Source of the DNA: an uncultured Ezakiella sp.
GTDB lineage: Bacteria; Bacillota; Clostridia; Tissierellales; Peptoniphilaceae
DNA length: 64,000 nucleotides
Assembly (NCBI RefSeq): GCF_943913045.1
Contig: NZ_CALTVH010000002.1
Coordinates: 1 to 64,000, forward strand
Reading direction: 5' to 3'
Below, piece after piece: positions 1-9,928 of the stretch. The notes under the pieces are model-generated. The model searched no databases, was not told the DNA's origin, and saw only the letters and a program-made list of their open reading frames with translations. Position 1 is the stretch's first letter; each line of letters begins with the position of its first letter. A program made the translations under genes and the position numbers.

Positions 1-3000
1 AAATCTGATGGCCTCCAAGGGCAATCTAAATCGTGCATAGCAACTAAATGATCTTGGACATTAGTTCCAGTTCCCATTTTGCTTGTTGATCCCATAAGAA
101 CTCGCACTTTTCCACTTCTGACTTTTTCAAACAGTTTATCTTTTTGAGATTCTGTTGAGGCATCGTGGATAAAAGCGATTTCATCTTCTGGAACACCATA
201 ATCAATTAACTTATCTTTTATTACCTGATAAATATCAAAATTAGCTCCACCTGGAACCCCTATATCAGAAAACATTAATTGAGTGCCTTTTATATTTGTT
301 GTGTCTTTCCATATTTTATAAATATTTTCAGCACACTTGCTTACTTTTCCGTTTGGATCATCTTCTGCGTTTGGATCGATCATCCTCATATCAAGTCCAG
401 CCTTCCTGGATTCATTGGTTATTACAAGCATATTGTCTTTTTTTCTATCAACAGTACCATTTCTTATTTGCTCTGCCCTTTTGCCTAAACTTTCTATAAA
501 AGCTCTTTGTTCTAAGGAAGGCTGAGTAATTACAGTATGAATATTGTGATCTGGTATATCCAGATCTAAATCATCTTGCATTTTAATATCAGCGACTTCT
601 CTAAAGATTGTTTGTAATTCAGGTAAATTTATATACTTAGATAACCTTGTATTCATTCTAAAACTTGTTCCCTCTGGAGTTAGTTCCATTTCTGAAACAG
701 CCTCAGCAAAGTTACTTACCCAACCATCAAAACTATGAAAATCTTTTTCTATTAATTTATCGTTTTGAAGATAGGTTTGCATAACATACATCTCAGATAT
801 ATTATTGCTGATTGGTGTACCTGTCGCAAATATGACACCTTTATTATTGGTTATCTTATCCATATACCTGCATTTCATTAACAAGTCGCTAGCTCTTTTT
901 GAATTAGATTGTCCGATACCTTGAACATTGTTTAATTTTGTTGGAATGTATAGATTTTTATAATAATGAGCTTCATCAATATACAATCTATCTACTCCCA
1001 ACTCTTCAAATGTTACCACATCGTCCTTATCTTTATCATCATTCAATTTTTCTAATGCTTCGATTTTATTCAATCTGGCTTTCTCTAAATTTTTAATAGT
1101 TATTCTGCTAGATTCAGACCTTCCATTTAAATCATTAAGAGCTTTTTCTATATTCTCTATTTCAGCAAGCATAAATTCCTGCTGAAATTCTTTACTCATA
1201 GGTATTTTTTGAAATTGAGTTTGTCCTATGATTATTGCATCAAAATTGCCAGTAGCAATTTTTGCACAAAACTCTTTTCTATTTGCTGGTGAAAAGTCTT
1301 TAGCTGTAGCAACTAATATATTTGCATTTGGATAAAGATTTAAAAATTCATTTCCTGTTTGATCTGTCAAATGTTTTGGAACAACGATTAGGGACTTATT
1401 ACAAAGACCCAATCTTTTTGATTCCATAGCACTAGCAATCATTTCAAATGTTTTTCCAGATCCAACTACATGAGCTAACAATGAATTGCCACCTTGAATA
1501 ATTCTGGCAACAGCATTCTTTTGATGTTTCATTAATTGAATATTACTATTCATTTCAGGAAATGTAAGCCAATCTCCATTGTACTCTCTATTGACTTCTG
1601 AGTTAAATTTTCTATTATAGATATCAATTAAGTTCTTAGAGCGATCTTCATCTTCCCATATCCAAGTGCTAAATTTATCTTTTAGATCCATTTGCTTATC
1701 TTGTATTTCTATGGTTTTTTGATCGTCTATTACTCTTCTTTCTTTACCTTCGTCATCTATAATAGTTTTACGTACAACTGCAATTTTACCATTTAGGGTA
1801 TCTTCAATTAAATTCATACCTTTATAAACATCTGTTATTCCAACAGGATCAATAGCATACCAATAATAAGATTTATTAGCTATGTTCCATTCGGTCATTT
1901 CTTTGTTGTATGAAATATCTGGCACAAAGTCACCATCATACAGATAGCTAACAAACTCTTTTATATACTCAACTGGTATCCAGTTTGCTCCAAGTTTTAC
2001 TGTGATGTTTTCAGGACTTAATAATGGTGGCAATGAAGCTTTTAAAGCTCTTTCATTTATATTTTTATATTTAAAATCAAAATGTTCTAATGCCTCCATT
2101 TTATTTAAAATATTTCCACTTAAATATTCATCTTCTGGAACATATTTATCTAGCTGAGGGTCAAAATAGATCTTACCATAAAGATCATCTATTACCTCAT
2201 CTTCTGATTTACTTACTAGGCTGGATATATAATCAAGATCTACTTCTGCTTTAGTGTTTAAAGATATTAACAAAGCTTCTTCCACACTTTCGGCTTTAGT
2301 TATTTCTGATTTTCCTCTTATTGTTCTTTCAGAAAATATTTTAGCTTTTTCTTTAAATTCTCCTTTTTCATATACTTCTAGAGCTTTTAAGACAGGACTT
2401 GAAATATCGTCTTCGAATAATTTAATATTTTTCCTTTGATTAATTCTTCCGTATTCTTTAACAAAATTATCATAATCTGCATTTAAATATAGCTGCAAAG
2501 ACCTAATCTCCGATTCAGACTTATCATCTAATTGTGCGTTTAATAACCTTTGAACATCATCTCTAATTTTAATTAATTGAATGACCCTGTCCTTATCTTT
2601 ATCACTTTTAAGATCAAGCTTTTCTATACCCTCTGATTTTTTTATATACAATTCATCGTCATATAGAGTAATAGAATAAGCTTTTATATCAGCTAAATCA
2701 GCTATATTTTCTATGACCTTATTTGAATGACTTTGAGTAGATATAAAAGCTGGAGGAAATGTTGAAACTGCTTCACTTATTCTTGTTCTTATATCTGTAT
2801 TTAATCCATCATCAACACAAGCTAAAGCTTTCCCAAATTGAGTGGAAATTAATTTTAAATCTCCCAATACATGAGATCTGTTGTTTTTAAAGTATTTATT
2901 AATTTCCTCGCCTTGTTCTTCATCAAGATCCAGCCAATCTGGTCTATTATCATCAGTAATTTCAATTTTATTTTCTCTCTTTTTTAAAAATATTATATCT

Positions 3001-6000
3001 GAAGTTACCGATGTTCCAGCATTCTTTGTAAAAGTATTATTTGGAAGTCTTAATGCACCAACCAATTCAGCTCTCTCTGCTAAATACTTACGAACATTAT
3101 CATCTTTCTTATCCATTGTTCCGCTAGATGTTATAAGTGCAACTATTCCGCCTGGCTTTACCTTATCCAATGCTTTCGCAAAAAAATAATCGTGGATCAA
3201 AAAATTATTATTTTCATAATCACTATCATAAATTTTAAAATCGCCAAAAGGAACATTGCCTATGGCGACATCAAAACTATTGTTATTCAAATCTGTATCT
3301 TCAATTCCACTTATTATTACATTGCTTTCTGGATATAAAGCCTTGGCTATTCTTCCACTTAACCTATCTTTTTCAATAGCAGTATATTCTGCATTAATTA
3401 AATTTTTAGGCTTTTTACCTATAAAGCTACCTATACCAGCAGATGGTTCTAATATTTTAAAATCTCTAGTACCTCTAACATTCATTTTATCTAAAGCTCC
3501 ATATATACCATCAATTACCTTTGACGGTGTATAAAAAGCTGTTAAAGATGATTCTCTTGCACTTTTATATTCTTCATCACTTAGCAAACTTCTAAGCTCA
3601 TTGTTATATTTATTATCTTCTTTGAATACACTGGGCAGTCCTCCCCAGCCAACGTACTTAGATAATATTTCCTTTTCTTCTATTGTGGCATTTCTTTGTT
3701 CTTCTTCTATTATATTTAATGCTTTTAGAGCATTAAGATTGTTCTGTATTCTTTGAGATTCTGTTCCTTCTCCCAAATTATCATCATTAATTTCGTAATT
3801 TTTAGAAGATGTAACTTCTGTCTTTTTTTCATACAAGGATACAATTGGCCTTATGCTTTCTTTTATCGATTCAAAATCTCTAAAATTAATATCTTGTAAG
3901 GTTCCAACGAGATCCATATTGGAATTTAATAAATAATACTTAGCAACTCCGTAGTTTCTTGTTATTAAATAATATTCGTCATTTTCTAATTTTATAGAAT
4001 TCAATAGGTCTATATTAGGAAGACCTTCCTTATATAAAGAATAAGTTCCAGCACTATATTGTTCGTAACAATTTTCTATAGCTTGCTTATGCTTTGATTG
4101 AAGGCTTTTAATTGTTTTTTTAAAGGCATTTATAGAATAATTATCTAGGTCTTGCCAATCGTTAAACTTTTTTATTTGATAATCAAAGTATTTTAAACCA
4201 TCATATTTGATGCTTAAATATGCTATGTCTTCCTCTCCTTTAATTAATCTAATATCACTATTGTTATTTTGATATTTGATTTTGAAATCATCGCCATAGA
4301 CTTTATTGTCATATCTTGTTGCAGCTTCGGATAAATTGTTTCCATATCTAGAATTTGTGCTTTCTTCATCAATTCTTTCTAGTTGTGAATTAACAACAAT
4401 TCTATTATAAGAACCATCTAATAATAGATAATATTCACGAGTGCCTTTCTCATCTTCAATAGATATCCTATCTTCGATTCCGTATTTTACATCATCTATA
4501 AAAATATTCCTTGAATTAAGTTTTATTCCGCCTGCTGAATGTATTATATTAAAAAGGTTTTCATCATCTTTAATTTCATCTATATTTTCAACGATATAAT
4601 TAATTATATCTGAATTTGAACTATTGATATCTACTTGATTCATTGCAATAGGTAAGCCTTTATTAACCAATCTACTTCTTAGTACATCATCTCTTTGAAT
4701 AATCTGTTGTGTACTTAACCTTGTAGAATCAGAATTTTCTGTCTGATACTTATCAAGCTCCCAGGCTCTTCTAAATAATCTAACAATAAGATCTTCTCTT
4801 TTTACAATGCCAGAGCTTTCAATATTATGCTTAGCAAATATATTTTCTAGACCCTTATAGAGTTCTGATTGCACAAATTCCTGCTGTGGAGTTAAAACTT
4901 TGCTTACTTCTATATTTTCTTCAGCTGTTTTCTCTGCCTCTTCAACTTCTTTTTCTGTTTCTGTGTCCTCAGGTTCATCTGAAGGCATATTGTTCAGCTC
5001 TACATTTGTGTTTTCTTCAAGCTCCTCATCACCTTCAAGCTCTTTATCAGCTTCCTCTAGATTTAAATTTTCATCTAAATTATCTTTTGAGGATTCCTCC
5101 ATAGACTTTAGATTAATATTATCGTCTATAAAGCTTCTAAATTCTTTTTCAACTTCTTGTTTGAACTTATTAACAGAATCTATAGACTTCATATCATCTG
5201 GAAGGTTTTGATCTTTAGATATTTGTCTAATAGCATTTGCATATTCTATTTGAAAAATTCCATTAAAACTTGCCAAGGTATTGGTTCCTAAAACTTCTCT
5301 CGCTTTGATTATTTCATTTATTAAATCTTCGTTATTTTTTAATTTTTCTAATATCCCTTCTTTTAACCTTGGATCATTTATTGATTCATACATATTTTCT
5401 TCAGGAACATCAACAGTATTGGTTTTTTGTATAGTGCTATTAAAATTCTTTAATTTTTCTAGTTGATTTTCATTAGCATGAATTTCTAAACCATCTATTG
5501 ACAATATTTTTTCTTTAAATAAATATGCAACTGTATCTTCTATGCTTTCTTCCCTTCTGGAGTTTATATCTGCGATTAAATCTTCTAAAGAAACATTCTT
5601 TCTTCTTTCTACTCCCAGATCTTTCAAATCTTCTATAACCTGAGTTAAGATATTTGAAGAAGCCTTAAACACAAAAGATAATAGATTTATATCCATACTG
5701 GATATTTTCTCTAAATCAATGCTATTAGAAAAACCCATTCTTTTATTCAAAAGATACTCCGTAACATTTGTTATGGGTTCTCTTAAAGTATCTGGTATAA
5801 AGTCAATCCTGCTTAATAGTTTTACATATTCATTTGCAAGGTCTTTATTATCTTTGCAGTTTAGCAAATCGAGTAACTTATTATAATCATTTGTAGTATC
5901 ATTATTTAAAGACCAAACCAAGTTTTGGATTTCTCCTTCATATACTTCCTCAATTTGGTTAATATCATACAGTCTATTTATACTTCCGTCACTATTTGTT

Positions 6001-6230
6001 ACTTCAATATAATTATTTACTTCATCGTCTTTAAGCTCTAAGTGCATATTATTTTTCCAAAAATCAGCACTAGCAAGTGCCATTATGTCACTTTCCACTT
6101 GATTGTATATTTCTATTTGATTATACAGGCTGTATTTTTGCGTATATGCCACAATGTTTAAAAACTTTTCAAGATTTGTTTTGTTTTTAAATATTTCTAT
6201 TGCTTTTTGAACATATTCAGATCTTTTCAT
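1..6230 (-). CDS. Giant N12-class DNA methylase / SNF2-like helicase (LtrC-like), C-terminus off window
   Basis: The reading frame is open for about 2076 codons from ATG 6230 (preceded by AGGAGGAG) to the left edge. In order: an ArdC/LtrC-like N-terminus (KYSLYNQIEIYNQ, near residue 30); an acidic Glu/Asp-rich linker (about 370-435); the family hallmark KYVGWGGLP (about 860); SAM-binding motif LEPSAGIGSF (about 930); methylase motif IV variant NVPFG (about 993); helicase motif I VGSGKT (about 1590); DEAH box (1752); and the C-terminal helicase motif KMGTGTNVQ (about 2050). Such proteins are carried by conjugative elements and phages and are thought to modify or protect incoming DNA, but their biochemical role is poorly known. 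NVPFG in place of NPPF/Y is usual in this family. It sits downstream of a terminator-like hairpin, so expression may depend on readthrough from topB. Confidence 0.88.
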   Translation of the reverse strand, partial: MKRSEYVQKAIEIFKNKTNLEKFLNIVAYTQKYSLYNQIEIYNQVESDIMALASADFWKNNMHLELKDDEVNNYIEVTNSDGSINRLYDINQIEEVYEGEIQNLVWSLNNDTTNDYNKLLDLLNCKDNKDLANEYVKLLSRIDFIPDTLREPITNVTEYLLNKRMGFSNSIDLEKISSMDINLLSFVFKASSNILTQVIEDLKDLGVERRKNVSLEDLIADINSRREESIEDTVAYLFKEKILSIDGLEIHANENQLEKLKNFNSTIQKTNTVDVPEENMYESINDPRLKEGILEKLKNNEDLINEIIKAREVLGTNTLASFNGIFQIEYANAIRQISKDQNLPDDMKSIDSVNKFKQEVEKEFRSFIDDNINLKSMEESSKDNLDENLNLEEADKELEGDEELEENTNVELNNMPSDEPEDTETEKEVEEAEKTAEENIEVSKVLTPQQEFVQSELYKGLENIFAKHNIESSGIVKREDLIVRLFRRAWELDKYQTENSDSTRLSTQQIIQRDDVLRSRLVNKGLPIAMNQVDINSSNSDIINYIVENIDEIKDDENLFNIIHSAGGIKLNSRNIFIDDVKYGIEDRISIEDEKGTREYYLLLDGSYNRIVVNSQLERIDEESTNSRYGNNLSEAATRYDNKVYGDDFKIKYQNNNSDIRLIKGEEDIAYLSIKYDGLKYFDYQIKKFNDWQDLDNYSINAFKKTIKSLQSKHKQAIENCYEQYSAGTYSLYKEGLPNIDLLNSIKLENDEYYLITRNYGVAKYYLLNSNMDLVGTLQDINFRDFESIKESIRPIVSLYEKKTEVTSSKNYEINDDNLGEGTESQRIQNNLNALKALNIIEEEQRNATIEEKEILSKYVGWGGLPSVFKEDNKYNNELRSLLSDEEYKSARESSLTAFYTPSKVIDGIYGALDKMNVRGTRDFKILEPSAGIGSFIGKKPKNLINAEYTAIEKDRLSGRIAKALYPESNVIISGIEDTDLNNNSFDVAIGNVPFGDFKIYDSDYENNNFLIHDYFFAKALDKVKPGGIVALITSSGTMDKKDDNVRKYLAERAELVGALRLPNNTFTKNAGTSVTSDIIFLKKRENKIEITDDNRPDWLDLDEEQGEEINKYFKNNRSHVLGDLKLISTQFGKALACVDDGLNTDIRTRISEAVSTFPPAFISTQSHSNKVIENIADLADIKAYSITLYDDELYIKKSEGIEKLDLKSDKDKDRVIQLIKIRDDVQRLLNAQLDDKSESEIRSLQLYLNADYDNFVKEYGRINQRKNIKLFEDDISSPVLKALEVYEKGEFKEKAKIFSERTIRGKSEITKAESVEEALLISLNTKAEVDLDYISSLVSKSEDEVIDDLYGKIYFDPQLDKYVPEDEYLSGNILNKMEALEHFDFKYKNINERALKASLPPLLSPENITVKLGANWIPVEYIKEFVSYLYDGDFVPDISYNKEMTEWNIANKSYYWYAIDPVGITDVYKGMNLIEDTLNGKIAVVRKTIIDDEGKERRVIDDQKTIEIQDKQMDLKDKFSTWIWEDEDRSKNLIDIYNRKFNSEVNREYNGDWLTFPEMNSNIQLMKHQKNAVARIIQGGNSLLAHVVGSGKTFEMIASAMESKRLGLCNKSLIVVPKHLTDQTGNEFLNLYPNANILVATAKDFSPANRKEFCAKIATGNFDAIIIGQTQFQKIPMSKEFQQEFMLAEIENIEKALNDLNGRSESSRITIKNLEKARLNKIEALEKLNDDKDKDDVVTFEELGVDRLYIDEAHYYKNLYIPTKLNNVQGIGQSNSKRASDLLMKCRYMDKITNNKGVIFATGTPISNNISEMYVMQTYLQNDKLIEKDFHSFDGWVSNFAEAVSEMELTPEGTSFRMNTRLSKYINLPELQTIFREVADIKMQDDLDLDIPDHNIHTVITQPSLEQRAFIESLGKRAEQIRNGTVDRKKDNMLVITNESRKAGLDMRMIDPNAEDDPNGKVSKCAENIYKIWKDTTNIKGTQLMFSDIGVPGGANFDIYQVIKDKLIDYGVPEDEIAFIHDASTESQKDKLFEKVRSGKVRVLMGSTSKMGTGTNVQDHLVAMHDLDCPWRPSD

Positions 6231-6254
6231 TTTCTCCTCCTAAAATTTATAAAA

Positions 6255-6286
6255 TAAAAAAGGGTTATGTATAAAACACAACCCTT
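6255..6286 (-). terminator. Intrinsic terminator between the 141-aa gene and the helicase gene
   Basis: On the minus strand a 7-bp stem (AAGGGTT/AACCCTT) with a 13-nt loop is followed by a T-run broken by one A. It lies between two genes of the mobile element and could limit transcription into the giant downstream gene. Confidence 0.65.
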
Positions 6287-6298
6287 AATCTCTAGTCC

Positions 6299-6724
6299 TT
6301 ACAATTCTATTCTATATGTTAAATTTCCTCTTTCTGATTGATTAAATTCTAAAACATATTTTCTTTGCTTAATCAATTCAGAATATTCCATTATTGTCCT
6401 GCCAAGCTCCTCATATGAATTAAAATATATGTCTAAATCAAATGGCTTAAGAAGCATTCTTATAATGCTCATAGCTATTTTTCTTTGCTTGCCCCCAATA
6501 ATTACTTGGTTATAAAATATATTCTCGTTAATATCATCATTTATTTGTGAAATACTATCATCTATTTTAAACCATATATAGATCATTGGTTCACCCTTTT
6601 TGCTTGATTTTAAACATATATCCTTAACTTCTACTACATATTTTCCAAAGGGTGGTCTGTCTGTAGAATTATCCACTTCGTACATTTCATCAAATTTTTG
6701 CCATTGTCTAATTTGCTTTTCCAT
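6299..6724 (-). CDS. Hypothetical protein, DUF669-like (possible ssDNA-binding/recombination accessory)
   Basis: A 141-residue soluble protein with no signal peptide or membrane segment. The pattern PPFGKYVVEVKD, then SKKGEPMIYIWFKI, then FYNQVI resembles the DUF669 family of phage and plasmid proteins found beside recombination and replication genes; this comparison is by eye and is tentative. It starts at ATG 6724, 12 bp after the topB stop, with a good ribosome site, so the two are probably co-transcribed. It is followed by a terminator-like hairpin. The mobile-element context supports a DNA-processing role, but no catalytic motif is visible. Confidence 0.55.
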   Translation of the reverse strand: MEKQIRQWQKFDEMYEVDNSTDRPPFGKYVVEVKDICLKSSKKGEPMIYIWFKIDDSISQINDDINENIFYNQVIIGGKQRKIAMSIIRMLLKPFDLDIYFNSYEELGRTIMEYSELIKQRKYVLEFNQSERGNLTYRIEL

Positions 6725-6736
6725 TAACCCCTCCTA

Positions 6737-8746
6737 TTAATCAAATCTCATTTTAAAATTTATATACTGTCCAGTATCCTCAAGGCTTATATTTGCAGGA
6801 TAATGACTGCCTGTTTTCGCTGATTTAAAGCCTTCAATTCTTACTTCCCCTTTTTCAAGGATCTCTTTTAGAATTTCGTCCGTCAATTTTTTGCCTTTTT
6901 TATTCCACCATATATTATCTTTATAAATTTTCCAGCCGCAATCATTGTCGCACACATATGCTTTGCCACGAAGAACAATATTTCCCTCTTTACATCTTGT
7001 GCATTTTCCTATTGCTTTTTCTTCCATTTTGAATTCCACCTCCTTTTGATTGCTCAATATTTTATTAATTAAATTTTCAATTTCTTCCATAAATTCTCTC
7101 TCACTCAACCTACCATCAGCTATTAAGGTAAGTTTATTTTCCCAATCGGCTGTTAGTTTTGGTGATTTAATAAAATCTGGGAGTAACTTATCTATGTTCT
7201 CCCCAACTTCTGTTGATATTAAATTTTTCTTATTTCTTTCTATATAATTCAATTTAATAAGCTTCTCTATAATTGAAGCTCTTGTAGCTGGAGTTCCTAT
7301 ACCTTCTTTTTCTGTATCAAGGTTTTCATCTAGATCTTCATTTCCAGCTCTTTCCATCGCAGATAACAGAGTGTCTTCAGTATAGTATTTTGGTGGAGAT
7401 GTCATTCCTGTTTTAATCTGAGGCAAGAATTCAAATTCTTCACCTTCATTGATTAATATAAAGTTACTTGCCTCTATCTTTTTCTGGAAGAAGTTATTTT
7501 CGTATTCTCTAAAACCAAGCTCCTTAATTGAAGATTGATTTGCTTTTAAAATAAGGTCATCTACTTTAAATTCGTAAGATCCTTTTATATCAACACCATC
7601 TTTTAGCATAGATGATATAAATCTCATCTTTATTAAATTATATATTTTGTTTTCTTCTTCAGTTCTATTATTAGATGATAAAGAATTAAGCGTTGGTATG
7701 ATTGCGTGGTGATCGTTAACCTTTGCATTATTAACTATTTTATCAACATTATAATCTTGTTTATCTATTTTATTAGCAAGATCTAAAACACTATTAATCA
7801 TATCTTCTGTTACATACCTGCTATCTGTTCTTGGGTATGTCACTTGCTTATTTTCGTACAATTTTTGTGTAATATCTAATGTTTTTTTAGAGGTTAATCC
7901 ATAATACCTGTTGGCTTCTCTTTGAAGTGTAGTTAGATCATAAGGTAATGGTGATCTTGTCTTTTTTTCTATAACATTGCTTTTCACACACTTCATTTTA
8001 TTTACTTTTAAATTATTTATTTCTTTAAAAGCTTCATCTTTGGTTTCATACCTATCACTTTCAACAACTAAATCTTGTATTTTAGAAAAAATTACATAAA
8101 ATTCTTGAGGTTTAAAATTTTTGACATTATTTGTTCGCTCCACAATCATACTTAAGGTTGGGGTCATCACCCTACCAACAGAGATTAAGGAGTTCAAATA
8201 ATCTCTATATTTTAATGAATAAAACCTTGTAGCATTAATGCCAATTAACCAATCAGCTTTTGCTCTGGCAAAGGCTGATATATATAAATTATCATAATCT
8301 TCTCCAGGTTTTAAATTTTTAAATCCATTGCTGATTGATTCATCTTCCAGCGAGCTGATCCACAGCCTTTTTATTGGTTTTTTACAATTTACTTTATCAT
8401 AAAGCAATCTAAATATTAGCTCTCCTTCACGTCCTGCGTCTGTTGCACAAATTACTTCATTAACCTTGCTATCATTAAGCAAAGACTTGACTATATTAAA
8501 TTGTTTTTTAGTGCCACTAGAAACAACAGTTTTGTATTGATTGGGTATGATAGGCAAATCTGACAAATTCCATTTTTCATATTTTGGATCGTATGCATTT
8601 GCAAATGCTAATTCTACCAAGTGTCCAACACACCAAGATACAATATAATCGCCTCCTTCAAAATATCCATTACATTTTTTATTTGAACCAATTACCTTTG
8701 CAATAGAGCTTGCAACACTAGGTTTTTCTGCAATTACTAATTTCAT
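6737..8746 (-). CDS. topB: DNA topoisomerase III (type IA)
   Basis: 669 residues, close to the family's usual 650-700. It begins with the TOPRIM strand (KLVIAEKPSVA), then the acidic TOPRIM motif DAGREGE, and carries the active-site tyrosine in YPRTDS near residue 305 and the motif GTPATRASIIEKL. The C-terminus holds a four-cysteine zinc ribbon (CTRC...CDNDC), of which E. coli TopB has no close equivalent but element-borne versions often do. The enzyme passes single strands and decatenates replication or conjugation intermediates. The start at ATG 8746 follows AAGGAGG. A chromosomal topA would look different in domain content, and the neighbours support the element-encoded form. Confidence 0.92.
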   Translation of the reverse strand: MKLVIAEKPSVASSIAKVIGSNKKCNGYFEGGDYIVSWCVGHLVELAFANAYDPKYEKWNLSDLPIIPNQYKTVVSSGTKKQFNIVKSLLNDSKVNEVICATDAGREGELIFRLLYDKVNCKKPIKRLWISSLEDESISNGFKNLKPGEDYDNLYISAFARAKADWLIGINATRFYSLKYRDYLNSLISVGRVMTPTLSMIVERTNNVKNFKPQEFYVIFSKIQDLVVESDRYETKDEAFKEINNLKVNKMKCVKSNVIEKKTRSPLPYDLTTLQREANRYYGLTSKKTLDITQKLYENKQVTYPRTDSRYVTEDMINSVLDLANKIDKQDYNVDKIVNNAKVNDHHAIIPTLNSLSSNNRTEEENKIYNLIKMRFISSMLKDGVDIKGSYEFKVDDLILKANQSSIKELGFREYENNFFQKKIEASNFILINEGEEFEFLPQIKTGMTSPPKYYTEDTLLSAMERAGNEDLDENLDTEKEGIGTPATRASIIEKLIKLNYIERNKKNLISTEVGENIDKLLPDFIKSPKLTADWENKLTLIADGRLSEREFMEEIENLINKILSNQKEVEFKMEEKAIGKCTRCKEGNIVLRGKAYVCDNDCGWKIYKDNIWWNKKGKKLTDEILKEILEKGEVRIEGFKSAKTGSHYPANISLEDTGQYINFKMRFD

Positions 8747-8778
8747 ATTACCTCCTTATCTTTAATGTAAAATTCCAT

Positions 8779-8804
8779 AAAAAAAGAGAGGTTAAAAACC
8801 TCTC
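8779..8804 (-). terminator. Intrinsic terminator downstream of mltG
   Basis: Minus-strand stem GAGAGGTT/AACCTCTC (8 bp, 3-nt loop) is followed by seven T. It lies 84 bp beyond the mltG stop and just upstream of topB, so it closes the ireB-mltG operon and separates it from the mobile element. Confidence 0.8.
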
Positions 8805-8814
8805 AAATATTTTC

Positions 8815-8836
8815 ATAGCTACAAAATAGCTACAAA
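8815..8836. repeat. Perfect tandem 11-bp direct repeat at the mobile-element boundary
   Basis: ATAGCTACAAA occurs twice in a row with no spacer, between the terminator and the 3' end of mltG. Short direct repeats near element ends often serve as arm-type integrase sites. That role is inferred from position only. Confidence 0.6.
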
Positions 8837-8887
8837 CTTAAATTTTATTGACCTCAAACCTGTATTTAACGATATCTCAAGATATTA

Positions 8888-9928
8888 TCATCTTATCATG
8901 TCCTTTTTATGTTCCAGGTGTTCTTCATAAGTTTTTGAGAAACTATGAGACCCATCCTCACCAGTCTTAACAAAAAATAAATACTCTGTATCCGCCGGAT
9001 TAATAGCAGCCATAATGGATTTCATTCCCGGACTAGCAATTGGTGCTGGAGGCAAGCCCTCATTTATATAAGTGTTATAAGGCGAATCGATTTGAGTCTC
9101 CTCATTTGTCAAAACAGCCTTCCTCTCACCAATAATATATTGAACAGTTGCACATGATTGCAGTCTCATACCTTGATTTATTCTATTGTAAAATACGGAT
9201 GATGCTAGAGGTCTCTCATCATCAATTTTTATTTCTCTTTCGATTATTGATGCAAGTGTAATCATTTGATTTAAATCTAGACCATTGTAAGATCCTTGAT
9301 TGAAATTATTTTCCATTCTGACCTCAAAGGCAGTCAACATTTTTTTAATAATGCTCTCTTCACCTTCGGATGCTGATAGCTCATAGGTTGCAGGAAATAA
9401 AAATCCTTCTAAGCTTTGGCCTTGAGCTAAGCTTTTTAAAAATGGAAACTCCTCTTCATATCTTCCCTTGTCCTCGGTTAGCTCCATAAATGTTTGTGCA
9501 CTACCAAGACCAAGTTCCTCTATCCTCTCTGCAATCAACTTTCTTTCAAAACCTTCAGGAATTACAAGCTTAACAGCCTGGCCATCATCATGTGTTTCTG
9601 GCTTCTTTGTCAATTCTGTTATCACTTGATCTACATCCATAGACCTGGAAAGTTTAAATTTTCCAGATTGAATTTCTGACTCAAGGCCAAGTTCTTCAAC
9701 TCTGGATTTAAAGGCGCTCCCATTTTTGATAAGATTCATATCATACAAAGATGAGGCCACCGTACTTAAAGAACTTCCTTTGGATATTGAAAATTCATAA
9801 AGGCTTGTATCATTTTTATCTACAGGCTTATACATACTTTTGTTATAAGCTTTAAAGCCAAATATTGCAACAAATACAATTGCTAGTAAAAGTGCAAACG
9901 TTAAAATCCATTTAACTGCTGTATTCAT
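8888..9928 (-). CDS. mltG: Endolytic peptidoglycan transglycosylase MltG (YceG-like)
   Basis: A 346-residue inner-membrane protein with one N-terminal membrane anchor (about residues 7-27) and an extracytoplasmic YceG/MltG domain. The catalytic region reads ASIIEREI, with the conserved Glu, followed by the family segments SVFYNRI, MRLQSC, YNTY and GLPPAPIASPG. MltG cleaves nascent glycan strands and sets their length, usually beside class A PBPs; one lies 3.3 kb away, transcribed divergently. The start shares one base with the queT stop (TAATG), so the genes are translationally coupled. It is the last gene of the operon before the presumed mobile-element junction. Confidence 0.93.
   Translation of the reverse strand: MNTAVKWILTFALLLAIVFVAIFGFKAYNKSMYKPVDKNDTSLYEFSISKGSSLSTVASSLYDMNLIKNGSAFKSRVEELGLESEIQSGKFKLSRSMDVDQVITELTKKPETHDDGQAVKLVIPEGFERKLIAERIEELGLGSAQTFMELTEDKGRYEEEFPFLKSLAQGQSLEGFLFPATYELSASEGEESIIKKMLTAFEVRMENNFNQGSYNGLDLNQMITLASIIEREIKIDDERPLASSVFYNRINQGMRLQSCATVQYIIGERKAVLTNEETQIDSPYNTYINEGLPPAPIASPGMKSIMAAINPADTEYLFFVKTGEDGSHSFSKTYEEHLEHKKDMIR

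Larger units (their letters stand above)
1..8846. mobile_element. End of an integrated conjugative/mobilisable element (partial)
   Basis: Three co-directional minus-strand genes (topoisomerase III, a small hypothetical protein, a giant methylase-helicase) form a block unlike the housekeeping operon next to it. Topoisomerase III plus an LtrC-like N12-class methylase/helicase is a combination typical of Firmicute integrative conjugative elements. The relaxase, type IV secretion genes and integrase are not visible and would lie left of the window. The right boundary is inferred to lie between the topB start and the mltG stop, a 141-bp gap that holds a hairpin and a tandem 11-bp repeat. No att duplication can be tested because only one end is visible. 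Confidence 0.6.

Noticed and set aside
279..5466. Several plus-strand open frames of 60-103 codons
   Set aside because: They lie opposite the continuous minus-strand methylase-helicase frame, have hydrophobic or low-complexity products, and lack ribosome sites; they are antisense shadows.
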